From: Cryobacterium sp. PH31-L1
GTDB lineage: Bacteria; Actinomycetota; Actinomycetes; Actinomycetales; Microbacteriaceae
Assembly (NCBI RefSeq): GCF_030063145.1
Contig: NZ_JASISM010000001.1
Location: 310,001-374,000 of the forward strand
Length of the DNA stretch: 64,000 bases
Direction: 5' to 3'
The position numbers and the translations under genes were made by a program. Positions 42,803 to 51,463 of the stretch are shown here, piece after piece (the first letter of the stretch is position 1; every line of letters starts with the position of its first letter). The notes beneath the pieces are model-generated. The model saw only the letters and a list, made by a program, of their open reading frames with translations, did no database searches and was not told where the DNA came from.

Positions 42803-44122
42803 CTACAGCCGCTGCCCGGCCGCGAACACGGCCTCGACCGTGAAATCGTCGCCCAGCAGCACCGCGTCGGCGGCGAATCCGGGCGCAAGCAGCCCCAGAT
42901 CGTGCGCGCGGCCGATGGCGCGGGCTGGTGTCTCGGTTAGAGCGGTCACCGCCTCGGCGATCGGCAGTCCGACGACCTGAACCGCACGCCGTAGCGCCTC
43001 ATCGAGCGTGAGCGTCGACCCTGCGATCGCTCCGAGAGCGGATGCTGCGCCCGCGTCAGCAGGATCGCCGCCCACGCTGCTGCTGCCCGGTCCTACTGCC
43101 GAGCGCGTTCCCTCTGCCCCGACCAGCCGCGCGACCCCGTCTGTGACCGTGACCAGGAGCGTCCCCAACCGGAACGACCCGTCGCCGAAGCCGGTGGCAG
43201 CCATCGCGTCGGTGACGAGCGCTATCCGCCCGGGAGCGCCGGCGAACGCGAGCCGCACCACCTCCGGATGCACGTGGACCCCGTCGTTGATGACCTCGAG
43301 CGTGACCCCGCCCGACCGCATCGCGGCGACGACCGGGCCCGGCGCCCGGTGATGGATGCCGTTCATCGCATTGAACGCGTGTGTGAGCACCGACGCACCG
43401 GCATCGAAGGCGGCGGAGGCCATGGCGTAGTCGGCGGCGCTGTGTCCGACCGCGACGACTACCCCCGCGGAAACGAAGCGCGCGATCGCGTCCAGCCCGC
43501 CGGGCAGTTCGGGCGCTAGCGTGATCTGGCGCAGGTACCCGCGGGAGGCGAGGAGCAGGCGATCGGTGGCGGCGGCATCCGCTTCACGCAGCAGTGCCGG
43601 ATCGTGCGCGCCGCGAAAGGCGTGATCGAGAAAGGGGCCCTCGAGGTGCGCACCGAGAATGAGCGGGTTGTCCGAGGCCGCCAAAGCGATGGTTTCCAGC
43701 CGAGTTTCGAGGTCGGGAAGGCTCGCGGTCACCAGCGAGAGCACCGATCGGGTCGTGCCGTGCGCGCGGTGCACGGCGAGGGCCGTGCGAATACCGGTGG
43801 CGCCGTCATCGAACGCGGCTCCGCCCGCCCCGTGGCAGTGAATATCGATGAAGCCTGGCGTCAGCCAGCGGCTGCGGGCATCGACGATGTTCTCAGCGGA
43901 TGCGGCCCCGCCGGCCGCCGAGTCCCACCCCGAGCCGGTCGTGGGGCCGGGTTTCAAGCTCAAGCCTGAGCCTGCCTCCGAGTCCGCACCGGCGAGTCGA
44001 TGCCACCCGTTGCCCGTCCCCACCGCCGACACGGTGTCGCCGGTGAACGCGACCCACGCATCGGAGGTGACCGTTCCACCCGACACGAGCCGCGCTGAGT
44101 GGATGATCCTGGTGGCGTTCAC
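42803..44122 (-). CDS. nagA: N-acetylglucosamine-6-phosphate deacetylase
   Basis: 439 residues of the amidohydrolase superfamily. Metal and catalytic motifs in order: PGFIDIHCHGAGG, GAHLEGPFL (Glu), VGHSAADY (His), THAFNAM (His), DGVHVHP and LVTDAMAATG (catalytic Asp). Removes acetyl from GlcNAc-6-P in the cytosol before NagB. The start is GTG at 44122. An insertion of about 35 residues rich in G, A, S after residue 40 is not seen in most NagA proteins. The gene follows the DeoR gene by 70 bases on the same strand. Confidence 0.95.
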   Translation of the reverse strand: MNATRIIHSARLVSGGTVTSDAWVAFTGDTVSAVGTGNGWHRLAGADSEAGSGLSLKPGPTTGSGWDSAAGGAASAENIVDARSRWLTPGFIDIHCHGAGGAAFDDGATGIRTALAVHRAHGTTRSVLSLVTASLPDLETRLETIALAASDNPLILGAHLEGPFLDHAFRGAHDPALLREADAAATDRLLLASRGYLRQITLAPELPGGLDAIARFVSAGVVVAVGHSAADYAMASAAFDAGASVLTHAFNAMNGIHHRAPGPVVAAMRSGGVTLEVINDGVHVHPEVVRLAFAGAPGRIALVTDAMAATGFGDGSFRLGTLLVTVTDGVARLVGAEGTRSAVGPGSSSVGGDPADAGAASALGAIAGSTLTLDEALRRAVQVVGLPIAEAVTALTETPARAIGRAHDLGLLAPGFAADAVLLGDDFTVEAVFAAGQRL

Positions 44123-44192
44123 GACGACACCCGCGTGCCGAAGAGAAAGCCGTCCCTGGCCAGTCGGCCGGACGCCGGCGCACAGAGCACAA

Positions 44193-44978
44193 TCATGCGA
44201 CGATCACCTCGAGCCCCGCCTCGCCGAACGCCGACAGTTGTTCCGCCGAGATGCCGGAGTCGGTGATGAGCGCGCCGAACTGGGCGAGCGCGCCGAGCGA
44301 GGCGAAGGCAACCCGGCCAATCTTGCTCGAATCCGCCACGAGCACCGCCTTCAACGCTCGTCCGGCCATGAGGGTGTTGACGGCGGCTTCGCGCTCGTCG
44401 TTCACGGTGGCCCCCAGGACCGGGTCGATTCCGTTGACCCCGATGAAGGCCAGATCGAGCCGCACCTGCGACAGCACCGATTCGGCGTAGGCGCCGACGA
44501 GTTCGTAGGAACGCGCGTGCACCACGCCGCCGGTGACCACGGTCTTGATCTGCGGTCGCATCGCGAGCTGCGCGGCGATGTTGATCGCGTTGGTGACCAC
44601 CGTGAGGTTCGCGTGCGGACTCGCCTGCGCGATATCGGCGCGCGAGCTGAGCACTCCGGCGATGGCCGTGCTCGTGGTGCCGCCGCAGAGTCCGACCACG
44701 TCGCCGCGCACTACCAGGGCGCTCGCCGCCCGGGCGATCTGCAGTTTCTCGGGCGCGTGCCGCTCCTGTTTGTACCGCGCGGGCAGGTCGTAGGCAACGG
44801 ATTGCCCGATAGCCCCGCCGCGGGTGCGCGTGAGCAACTGCTGCTCGGCCAGAGTGTCGAGGTCGCGGCGCACTGTCGCGGCCGATACGCCGAGCCTGGT
44901 GATGATGTCGTCGACCTCCACCTGCCCCGAATCCGCCAGCAGGTCGAGCACGGCGGCGAGTCGTTCGGCGCGGTTCAT
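44193..44978 (-). CDS. DeoR family transcriptional regulator
   Basis: 261 residues. N-terminal HTH (RAERLAAVLDLLADSGQVEVDDIITRLGVSAATVRRDLDTLAEQQLL) and a DeoR sensor domain (VGLCGGTTSTAIAGVL, VVTGGVVHARSYELVGAYAE, VLVADSSKIG) that binds a sugar phosphate. Probably controls nagB/nagA. ATG overlaps the stop of the ROK kinase gene (ATGA); the longer frame runs inside that gene. Confidence 0.92.
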   Translation of the reverse strand: MNRAERLAAVLDLLADSGQVEVDDIITRLGVSAATVRRDLDTLAEQQLLTRTRGGAIGQSVAYDLPARYKQERHAPEKLQIARAASALVVRGDVVGLCGGTTSTAIAGVLSSRADIAQASPHANLTVVTNAINIAAQLAMRPQIKTVVTGGVVHARSYELVGAYAESVLSQVRLDLAFIGVNGIDPVLGATVNDEREAAVNTLMAGRALKAVLVADSSKIGRVAFASLGALAQFGALITDSGISAEQLSAFGEAGLEVIVA

Positions 44979-45919
44979 GCGGTCTCCTTCAGTAGCGCCC
45001 GGGCCTTCAGGGCCGCGCCGAGCAGGCCGGCGTTCTCGCCGAGCACGGCCGGTACCAGCAGCGGATGCCGGTGAAAACTCAGTCGCGCCGCCACCCGTTG
45101 CCGAAGCGGCTCGAACAGGGCCGGCCCCGCCTGGGCGAGGCCACCACCGATCATGATGGTTTCGGGCGCGAGTACGGCGGCGAGTTGGCAGATGGTCAGG
45201 GCGAGGGCGTCGAGGGCATCTTTCCAGACCCGCCGGGCGATCGGGTCGCCGGCCTCGGCGAATGCGAGCACGGCCCGCGCTCCGGCCGGGGGAGTGCCGG
45301 TCGCGAGTCCGTAGCGGCGGGCAATGGCGCCGGCGGAGGCGAGTGTTTCGAGGCATCCGCTCGCGCCGCAGGCACAGGGCAACCCGACGGGATCGACGAT
45401 CGAGTGCCCGAGCTCGCCGGCGAAGCCACCGGCGCTGTGCGGGCGGCCGCCGAGAAAGAGCGAGCAAGACAAGCCGGTACCGATCACGATCACGACGACA
45501 TCGTCGTAGCCGCGGGCGGCGCCGAGTTCGAATTCGGCAGCGCCGGCGGCCCGGGCGTCGTGCGAGAACGTGGCGGGCAGGCCCAGGGCGGCGCCGGCGA
45601 GTTGCCGAACCGCAACCTCGGTCCAGTTCAGGTTGACCGCACGGTGCACGATGCCCTCGGCGTCGTCGATGATGCCGGGGGCGATCAGGCCGACGGCCTG
45701 CGGCGTGACGCCGGGAAAGTCGCGGGTCAGTGATGCGGCGAGCTGCTGCACCTGGCCGAGCACGGCATCCGCTGTGCCGTCGTTCGAGACAATCGTCGAT
45801 TTCCGGCGCAATCCGACCAGGCGCCCGGTGTCATCGATGAGGGCGGCCTTGATGTCGGTGCCGCCGATGTCGAAAGCGAACACCGGGGCGCCGGGCGGAA
45901 GCGATGACGGGAGCGGCAT
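44975..45919 (-). CDS. ROK-family sugar kinase
   Basis: 314 residues. ATP-binding start FAFDIGGTDIKAALID, catalytic Asp region FSHDARAAGAAEFELG, IGTGLSCSLFLGG and the ROK zinc motif CACGASGCLE, all complete. No DNA-binding domain, so a kinase rather than a repressor. The setting (nagA, nagB, DeoR) suggests N-acetylglucosamine or a related amino sugar as substrate; glucose or N-acetylmannosamine are alternatives. First gene of the minus-strand operon kinase-deoR-nagA, divergent from the ROK repressor. Confidence 0.88.
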   Translation of the reverse strand: MPLPSSLPPGAPVFAFDIGGTDIKAALIDDTGRLVGLRRKSTIVSNDGTADAVLGQVQQLAASLTRDFPGVTPQAVGLIAPGIIDDAEGIVHRAVNLNWTEVAVRQLAGAALGLPATFSHDARAAGAAEFELGAARGYDDVVVIVIGTGLSCSLFLGGRPHSAGGFAGELGHSIVDPVGLPCACGASGCLETLASAGAIARRYGLATGTPPAGARAVLAFAEAGDPIARRVWKDALDALALTICQLAAVLAPETIMIGGGLAQAGPALFEPLRQRVAARLSFHRHPLLVPAVLGENAGLLGAALKARALLKETA

Positions 45920-45998
45920 GAGGGTCCGAGACTGATTGGTAATGATCGAAAGTGGGTCTGAACAATCACCTTACCGGTCGCAGAAACTCGACGGATTG

Positions 45999-46028
45999 TT
46001 GACAACGGCGCGCGGCCGCGCCTAGGGT
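45999..46028 (+). promoter_or_regulatory. promoter of the ROK repressor-ABC operon
   Basis: TTGACA (45999-46004), 18 bases, TAGGGT (46023-46028): a close match to the main sigma consensus. Transcription would start near 46035, right at the ROK operator. Confidence 0.7.
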
Positions 46029-46038
46029 GAAACCACTC

Positions 46039-46067
46039 GCATTTATGTAAACGACTTGCATAAATGC
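46039..46067 (+). promoter_or_regulatory. ROK-type operator
   Basis: GCATTTATG-(11)-CATAAATGC, perfect 9-bp arms, AT-rich, like NagC/Mlc/XylR-type sites. It lies directly downstream of the -10 box and 28 bases before the repressor gene, so autoregulation is likely. Confidence 0.8.
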
Positions 46068-46094
46068 TCACTACGGAGTGAGGAAGGAATCGCT

Positions 46095-47393
46095 ATGGCC
46101 CTGCCCGGACACCACGAACGCGAGATGCTCGCCTTTCGCCAGCGCAATTCCGCAACCTGCATCGGCGCGCTCCGCGACCAGCGCGTGCTCACGGTGAGCG
46201 AGCTCGCCCGTATCACCGGACTGTCCCGCCCAACCGTCGAATCAATCGTCGCCGATCTCGAAACCCAAGGCCTGGTCAGCCACGAACCAGGGGCCGGACC
46301 GAGCGTGAAGGGCCGCCCGGCTCGTCGCGTGGTGTTCAACGCCACTGCGGGCTACGTCGCCGGCATTGACCTGGGCCTGCACCGGGTCACCGTGCTGGTG
46401 AGCGACCTGGCCGGCACCGTCGTCGCCGCAGCGCTGCACGACATCGAAGAAACGATCACCGGCGCCGAACTCCTCACCCTCGCCGCTGCGACCCTGGGGC
46501 GCGCACTCGGTCAGCTGGATGCCAGCCGGCTCACTGCCGTCACGGTGGGAATCTCCGGAATAGTGGATGCCTCCGGCCGCGTTCTGCAGAGCAATGTGCT
46601 GCCCGAGTGGAACGACCACGACCTCGCCCAGGCGCTGGGTGACTCTCTCGGCTGCCCCGTCACCATCGAGAACGACGTCAACCTGGCCGCCCTCGGCGAA
46701 GTGCACGCCGGCGCCGCCCAGAACGCCGATGATGTCGTTTTCATCATGGTCGGCCATCGAATCAGCGCCGCCATCATTCTCGGCGGAATCCTGCATCGGG
46801 GGCGTAACTTCGCTGCGGGCGAGGTGGGCGATCTCGAGTCGACGGGCTGGGGTTATCGGGACGTGCACGAGACGAGCGTTCTCGATGCGTTCCTCGGGCG
46901 CAGCCCCGAAGACGTCTTCGCTGCCGCCGACGCGGGCGACGTCGACGCCCTCGCCATGGTCACCCGGTTCGCGAACCGCATCATTCGCGGAATCGCCGTG
47001 GTCGGCCTCACCGTCGACCCCGACCTCATCGTAATCGGCGGCGGGCTTTCCGCCTCCGGGCCGGTGTTGCTCGGAGCGCTGCACGGCGAGCTGGGGCAGC
47101 TGGTCACCCGCAGCACGCAGCCGCCGCTCGTCTCGTCGACCCTCGGCCGCAACGGCGTCGCGGTCGGTAGCCTCGTGCGCTCCCTCGAACTCGTGTCGGA
47201 ACGGCTGTACGGCTCGAGCGACATCGCCGTACCGCGTCTCGTCGTGCCGAGACCGCCGGCAAGCCACGACGCGGTGGCAGCCGACCTGGCCGGCGACTTC
47301 CCGATTGGAGTTACTTCCTTCGGCGCACTCCTCACGGCCTTCGCCGACACTCAATCCATCGTTCGTCCACCACGCAACAGGGGAACCCCATGA
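46095..47393 (+). CDS. ROK-family transcriptional repressor
   Basis: 432 residues. N-terminal winged HTH (LTVSELARITGLSRPTVESIVADLETQGLV) followed by a ROK domain (AGIDLGLHRVTVLVSDLAG, TIENDVNLAALGEVHAG, VGHRISAAIILGG). The zinc-binding C-x-C-G-x-x-G-C of ROK proteins is replaced by a segment without cysteine (STGWGYRDVHETS), and the kinase residues are not conserved, so it binds sugar without using it. GGAAGGAAT precedes ATG 46095. The stop overlaps the binding-protein gene. Likely represses the ABC/oxidoreductase operon in response to the imported sugar. Confidence 0.9.
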   Translation: MALPGHHEREMLAFRQRNSATCIGALRDQRVLTVSELARITGLSRPTVESIVADLETQGLVSHEPGAGPSVKGRPARRVVFNATAGYVAGIDLGLHRVTVLVSDLAGTVVAAALHDIEETITGAELLTLAAATLGRALGQLDASRLTAVTVGISGIVDASGRVLQSNVLPEWNDHDLAQALGDSLGCPVTIENDVNLAALGEVHAGAAQNADDVVFIMVGHRISAAIILGGILHRGRNFAAGEVGDLESTGWGYRDVHETSVLDAFLGRSPEDVFAAADAGDVDALAMVTRFANRIIRGIAVVGLTVDPDLIVIGGGLSASGPVLLGALHGELGQLVTRSTQPPLVSSTLGRNGVAVGSLVRSLELVSERLYGSSDIAVPRLVVPRPPASHDAVAADLAGDFPIGVTSFGALLTAFADTQSIVRPPRNRGTP

Positions 47394-48667
47394 GAAAACT
47401 CACCAGGCTGGCGCCTCTCGCGCTCGTCGCCGCGCTCGCGCTGACCTCGTGTTCCGCACCGGCAGCATCCGACGAGGCAGTCACCGCAGACTCAGCGGCC
47501 TCGATCAGCTACGCCATCTGGGACGAAAACCAGGTTCCGGCGCTCGAAGCCAATATCGCCGCGTTCAACGAGATCTACCCGAACATCGAGGTGAAGATCG
47601 ACATCACCCCGTGGGCGCAATACTTCACCAAGCTGCAGACGCAGGCGTCGGGGGACACCCTGCCCGACGTGTTCTGGATGAACGGCCCCAACTTTCAGCT
47701 TTACGCCGCGAACGACCAGCTCGAGCCGATGACCAACGTCATCGATGATGGTTCGGTCGACCCGGCCAATTATGTGGAGGTACTCAACGACCTCTACTCC
47801 TACGACGATGTGCAGTACGGCATGCCGAAGGACTTCGATACCGTCGCCCTCTGGTACAACCAGGCCATCCTCACCGAAGCCGGCGTCGCCACCCCAGATG
47901 ACACCTGGACCTGGGACGACTTCCACACCGCCGCCAAGACCGTGAGCGACAACCTCGCCGATCAGGGCATCTACGGCGTCGCCACCGGCCTGACCGGCGG
48001 CCAGGAGGGTTACTACAACACGATTCTGCAGGCGGGCGGCAGCATCCTCTCTGACGACGGCACGACCAGCGGGTATGACGATCCGAAAACGATCAGGGGC
48101 CTGCAGTTCTGGGCCGACCTCATCGCGGACGGGTCGAGCCCGAACCTGCAGCAGCTCTCCGACACCCCGCACAACGCGTGGTTCACCAGCAGCAAGACGG
48201 CGTTCTTCTGGTCGGGTACCTGGAGCGTCGCTGAACTGGCCGCCGCGAGCAACACCCTCGACCTCAACGTGGCCCCACTGCCGCAGGACGAGAAGCAGGC
48301 CACCGTCATCCACGGCCTCGCCAACGTCGTCTCGGCGAACAGCGCGAACAAGGGCGCAGCGCAGGCGTTCCAGGCCTACCTCGGCAGCGAAGAGGCGCAG
48401 ACCCTGCAGGCTGAAATGGGGGCGGCCAACCCCGCCTTCATCGGCGCCGGACAGGCCTTCCTCGACTCGGTCGACCACTTTGACCTGCAGGTTTTCATCG
48501 ACGAAGCCGACAACTACGCCTACCCGTTCCCGGTCTCGAAGGACACTGCAGCCTGGACCTCCATTGAGAATGAACTGCTGCCGCAGGCCTTCTCCGGTGC
48601 GCGCACCGTCGAAGACGTCGCCGACGAGCTTGCCACTCGAATGAACGAGGCGCTGGCCGCAGAATGA
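47390..48667 (+). CDS. ABC transporter sugar-binding lipoprotein
   Basis: 425 residues. Signal peptide MRKLTRLAPLALVAALAL with lipobox LTSC at residues 19-22. Family 1 extracellular solute-binding protein: FNEIYPNIEVKIDITPW, LPDVFWMNGPN, PKDFDTVALWYNQ, and TAFFWSGTWSVAEL. It captures a sugar outside the cell and passes it to the two permeases that follow. Both ends overlap neighbours by four bases. Carbohydrate identity unknown. Confidence 0.93.
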   Translation: MRKLTRLAPLALVAALALTSCSAPAASDEAVTADSAASISYAIWDENQVPALEANIAAFNEIYPNIEVKIDITPWAQYFTKLQTQASGDTLPDVFWMNGPNFQLYAANDQLEPMTNVIDDGSVDPANYVEVLNDLYSYDDVQYGMPKDFDTVALWYNQAILTEAGVATPDDTWTWDDFHTAAKTVSDNLADQGIYGVATGLTGGQEGYYNTILQAGGSILSDDGTTSGYDDPKTIRGLQFWADLIADGSSPNLQQLSDTPHNAWFTSSKTAFFWSGTWSVAELAAASNTLDLNVAPLPQDEKQATVIHGLANVVSANSANKGAAQAFQAYLGSEEAQTLQAEMGAANPAFIGAGQAFLDSVDHFDLQVFIDEADNYAYPFPVSKDTAAWTSIENELLPQAFSGARTVEDVADELATRMNEALAAE

Positions 48668-49623
48668 CCCTTCGCACCGGGAGCACGACCGAAGAGAGCC
48701 GTGCTCCCGCCGCAGTGCCCCCGGTGCGCCCTGCACCCAAGAAAAAGCAGAAGAACTTCGACGGCTACTGGCCGTGGCTGTTCGTACTTCCCACGCTGCT
48801 CGGGGTGCTCGGCTTCTACATCTGGCCGATCATTCAGACCGGCTACCTGAGCTTCACCGAGACCGGGCCGTTCGGCGGCGAAGAGTTCATCGGACTCGAC
48901 AACTACCAGACCATGCTGGCCGACGGAAACGTTGGCCAGGCCCTGATCAACACGCTGGTCTATACGGTCATCGTGCTGGCCGGTATTCCGATCGCGCTGC
49001 TCATGGCGAACCTGGTCAACCAGCCCGGCCTCAAGTTCGCCTCGTTCTACCGGGTGCTGTTCTTCATGCCGTACATCGCGATGCCCACCGCGGTCGCCCT
49101 GGTCTGGCGCATGATCTACAACGGCGATTTCGGCATCCTGAACTGGCTGCTCTCCCTGGTCGGCATCGACGGACCCTACTGGACCTCGACGCCCGGCTTC
49201 GCGATCGTCTCGGTCGGCATCGTCGGCATGTGGGCCTCACTCGGGTTCGGCATCATCATTCTCGGCGCCGCGTTGAAGAACATCTCGCCCGAGTATTACG
49301 AGGCGGCGCAGCTCGACGGCGCCACCAAATGGAAGCAGTTCACCGCGATCACGGTGCCGCTCGTGACGCCGAGCCTGTTCTTCGTCACGATCATCTCGGT
49401 GATCAACGGGTTCCAGCTGTTCGACCTGCTCTACGCGATCATGGGCCAGTACAACCCGGCCCTGGTGCAAAGCCAGTCGCTCGTCTACATCTTCTACAAC
49501 CAGGCGTTCATCCAGAACGACAAGGGCTATGCCGCCGCGATAGGTATGCTCATTCTCGTCGTGATCGGCATCGTCACCTTCTTCCAGTTCCGCATGCAGA
49601 AAAAGTGGGTGAACTATGTCTAA
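48664..49623 (+). CDS. ABC transporter permease (CUT1, MalF-like)
   Basis: 319 residues with six membrane helices and a charged N-terminal tail of about 35 residues. The EAA loop is EYYEAAQLDGATKWKQFTAI, where the ATPase docks. Starts at an ATG overlapping the binding-protein stop and overlaps the next permease gene by eight bases. No ATPase gene is in the operon; as in other actinobacteria, a shared MsiK-type ATPase elsewhere probably energises it. Confidence 0.93.
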   Translation: MTLRTGSTTEESRAPAAVPPVRPAPKKKQKNFDGYWPWLFVLPTLLGVLGFYIWPIIQTGYLSFTETGPFGGEEFIGLDNYQTMLADGNVGQALINTLVYTVIVLAGIPIALLMANLVNQPGLKFASFYRVLFFMPYIAMPTAVALVWRMIYNGDFGILNWLLSLVGIDGPYWTSTPGFAIVSVGIVGMWASLGFGIIILGAALKNISPEYYEAAQLDGATKWKQFTAITVPLVTPSLFFVTIISVINGFQLFDLLYAIMGQYNPALVQSQSLVYIFYNQAFIQNDKGYAAAIGMLILVVIGIVTFFQFRMQKKWVNYV

Positions 49624-50458
49624 AGAATCCCTTTCCCCGGCCCAGCAGGGCGCGAACAGCGTTCGCACCCACCTCGTGCTCGGCATCATCGGTTTCGTGA
49701 TGGTGTTCCCGTTCATCTGGCAGCTCGTCATTTCGCTGTCCACCAACGACCAGGTGATGAGCGTCCCGCCCACTTTCTGGCCGGGCGACCTGCAGTGGGG
49801 CAACTTCGTCGACGTGTTCACCAAGTTGCCGTTCTTCGACCAGTTCGGCGTCTCGGTCGGCATCACCGTCATCCGGGTGATCGGCCAGGTTGTGCTCTGC
49901 TCCATGGCCGGATATGCCTTCGCGCGCATGCGCTTCCGCGGTCGCGGAGTCTTTCTCGCCGTCATCCTCTCGATTCTGATGGTGCCGCCGCAGGTGTACC
50001 TCATTCCGCAGTTCCAGATCATCCAGAATTTGGGCCTGCTGAACACCTTCATCGGTATCGCCCTGCCCGGTATCTTCAGCGCTTTCGGCGTCTTCCTGAT
50101 GCGGCAGATCTTTCTGGGCCTGCCACTCGAACTCGAAGAAGCGGCCCGCCTCGATGGCGCCAACCCGTTCCAGATCTTCTACAAGATCATGCTTCCGCTC
50201 GCCACACCGGGAATCAGCGCCCTCGTCATTATCACGACCCTGTGGTCGTGGAACGACCTGCTCTGGCCGCTCGTCGTCACCACCTACGCCGAGAAAATGC
50301 CGGTCTCGGCCGGCCTCGCCACCCTAGCCGGCAGTATCACGACCGACTACCCGGTCATGATGGCAGCGAGTGTGCTCGCGATGGCGCCCGTGCTCATCCT
50401 GTTCATCATTCTGCAGCGTCGCGTCGTCGAGGGCCTCGCCTTCAGCGGCTCGAAGTAG
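49616..50458 (+). CDS. ABC transporter permease (CUT1, MalG-like)
   Basis: 280 residues, six helices. EAA motif ELEEAARLDGANPFQIFYKI. Partner of the preceding permease in the membrane channel. The start ATG lies within the last codons of the upstream gene. Followed after 30 bases by an oxidoreductase gene with AGGAATTGTC as its ribosome site. Confidence 0.93.
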   Translation: MSKESLSPAQQGANSVRTHLVLGIIGFVMVFPFIWQLVISLSTNDQVMSVPPTFWPGDLQWGNFVDVFTKLPFFDQFGVSVGITVIRVIGQVVLCSMAGYAFARMRFRGRGVFLAVILSILMVPPQVYLIPQFQIIQNLGLLNTFIGIALPGIFSAFGVFLMRQIFLGLPLELEEAARLDGANPFQIFYKIMLPLATPGISALVIITTLWSWNDLLWPLVVTTYAEKMPVSAGLATLAGSITTDYPVMMAASVLAMAPVLILFIILQRRVVEGLAFSGSK

Positions 50459-50488
50459 CGCACCTCTATATACCTGTCAGGAATTGTC

Positions 50489-51463
50489 ATGAACATTGGC
50501 CTCATCGGCGCCGGCGGCATCACCCACGTGCACATTCCGGCCTGGCTCGCCCTCGGCGCGAACGTCACCGTCTTCTCGCTCGAGGGCGCAGCCGAGTCCG
50601 CGGCCCAGTACGGCATCGCGGTCGCCGACTCGCTCGATGACCTACTCGGGGCCTGCGACGTCGTCGACATCTGCACGCCCACCCCGACGCACTATCGCCT
50701 CGTCGAACGTGCCCTGCGCGCCGGCAAACACGTCATCTGCGAAAAGCCCATAACGCTCAACACAACGGATGCCGACGCCCTCGCCGAGCTCGCCGCCTTC
50801 GTCGGCAAACAGCTGCACCCCGCCCACGTCGTGCGCTACTTCGCCGAGTACTCCCTCGCTCAGAGCGCGGTCGCTGCCGGACAAATCGGCGAGCCGGCCA
50901 TCCTTCGGTTCAGCCGCATCGGCGAGTTCCCCAGCTGGGCCGGGTGGTTCGCTGACGAGGCCCAGTCCGGCGGAATCGTGCTGGACCAGATGATCCACGA
51001 CCTCGACATTGCCCGCTGGATCGCCGGCGAGGTCACCGAGGTCTACGCCGTCAAAAATTCGGCAGACGGATGCGAGACCGCGCAGGTCGTGCTCACCCAC
51101 GAGCGCGGCGCGCTCAGCTATGTCACCGGCGTCTGGGGCGCGCCCGGAACCACCTTCGCCACATCGTTCTCCATCGCCGGTTCGAGCGGGGTGCTGAAAC
51201 ACGATTCCCGAACGGATGCCTCGCTCCGCTTCGACCTCGGATCGCCGGCATCCGGCGGCCACTCCATGCGTCCTGACACCTCGTTCGGTGAAAGCCCGTA
51301 CCTGACCGAACTGCGGGAGTTCGCCGCGGCGACCCTGGGCGGGGCTGCCCCGCGGGTCAACCTCGACGACGCCACGCGCGCGGTCGAGCTTGCAGCGGCC
51401 GCAAACGAGTCCATCGCCTCAGGGCGGAGCGTGCGGGTCGCGAGCCAGGCGGTACCGGCATGA
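50489..51463 (+). CDS. Gfo/Idh/MocA family oxidoreductase (first)
   Basis: 324 residues. Rossmann start MNIGLIGAGGITHVHIPAW, the CEKP motif (HVICEKPITLN) that holds the catalytic lysine, and MIHDLDIARWI, the usual H-D of the substrate domain. NAD(P)-dependent oxidation or reduction of a sugar, inositol or amino sugar. Same operon as the ABC transporter, so it acts on the imported substrate. Confidence 0.9.
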   Translation: MNIGLIGAGGITHVHIPAWLALGANVTVFSLEGAAESAAQYGIAVADSLDDLLGACDVVDICTPTPTHYRLVERALRAGKHVICEKPITLNTTDADALAELAAFVGKQLHPAHVVRYFAEYSLAQSAVAAGQIGEPAILRFSRIGEFPSWAGWFADEAQSGGIVLDQMIHDLDIARWIAGEVTEVYAVKNSADGCETAQVVLTHERGALSYVTGVWGAPGTTFATSFSIAGSSGVLKHDSRTDASLRFDLGSPASGGHSMRPDTSFGESPYLTELREFAAATLGGAAPRVNLDDATRAVELAAAANESIASGRSVRVASQAVPA

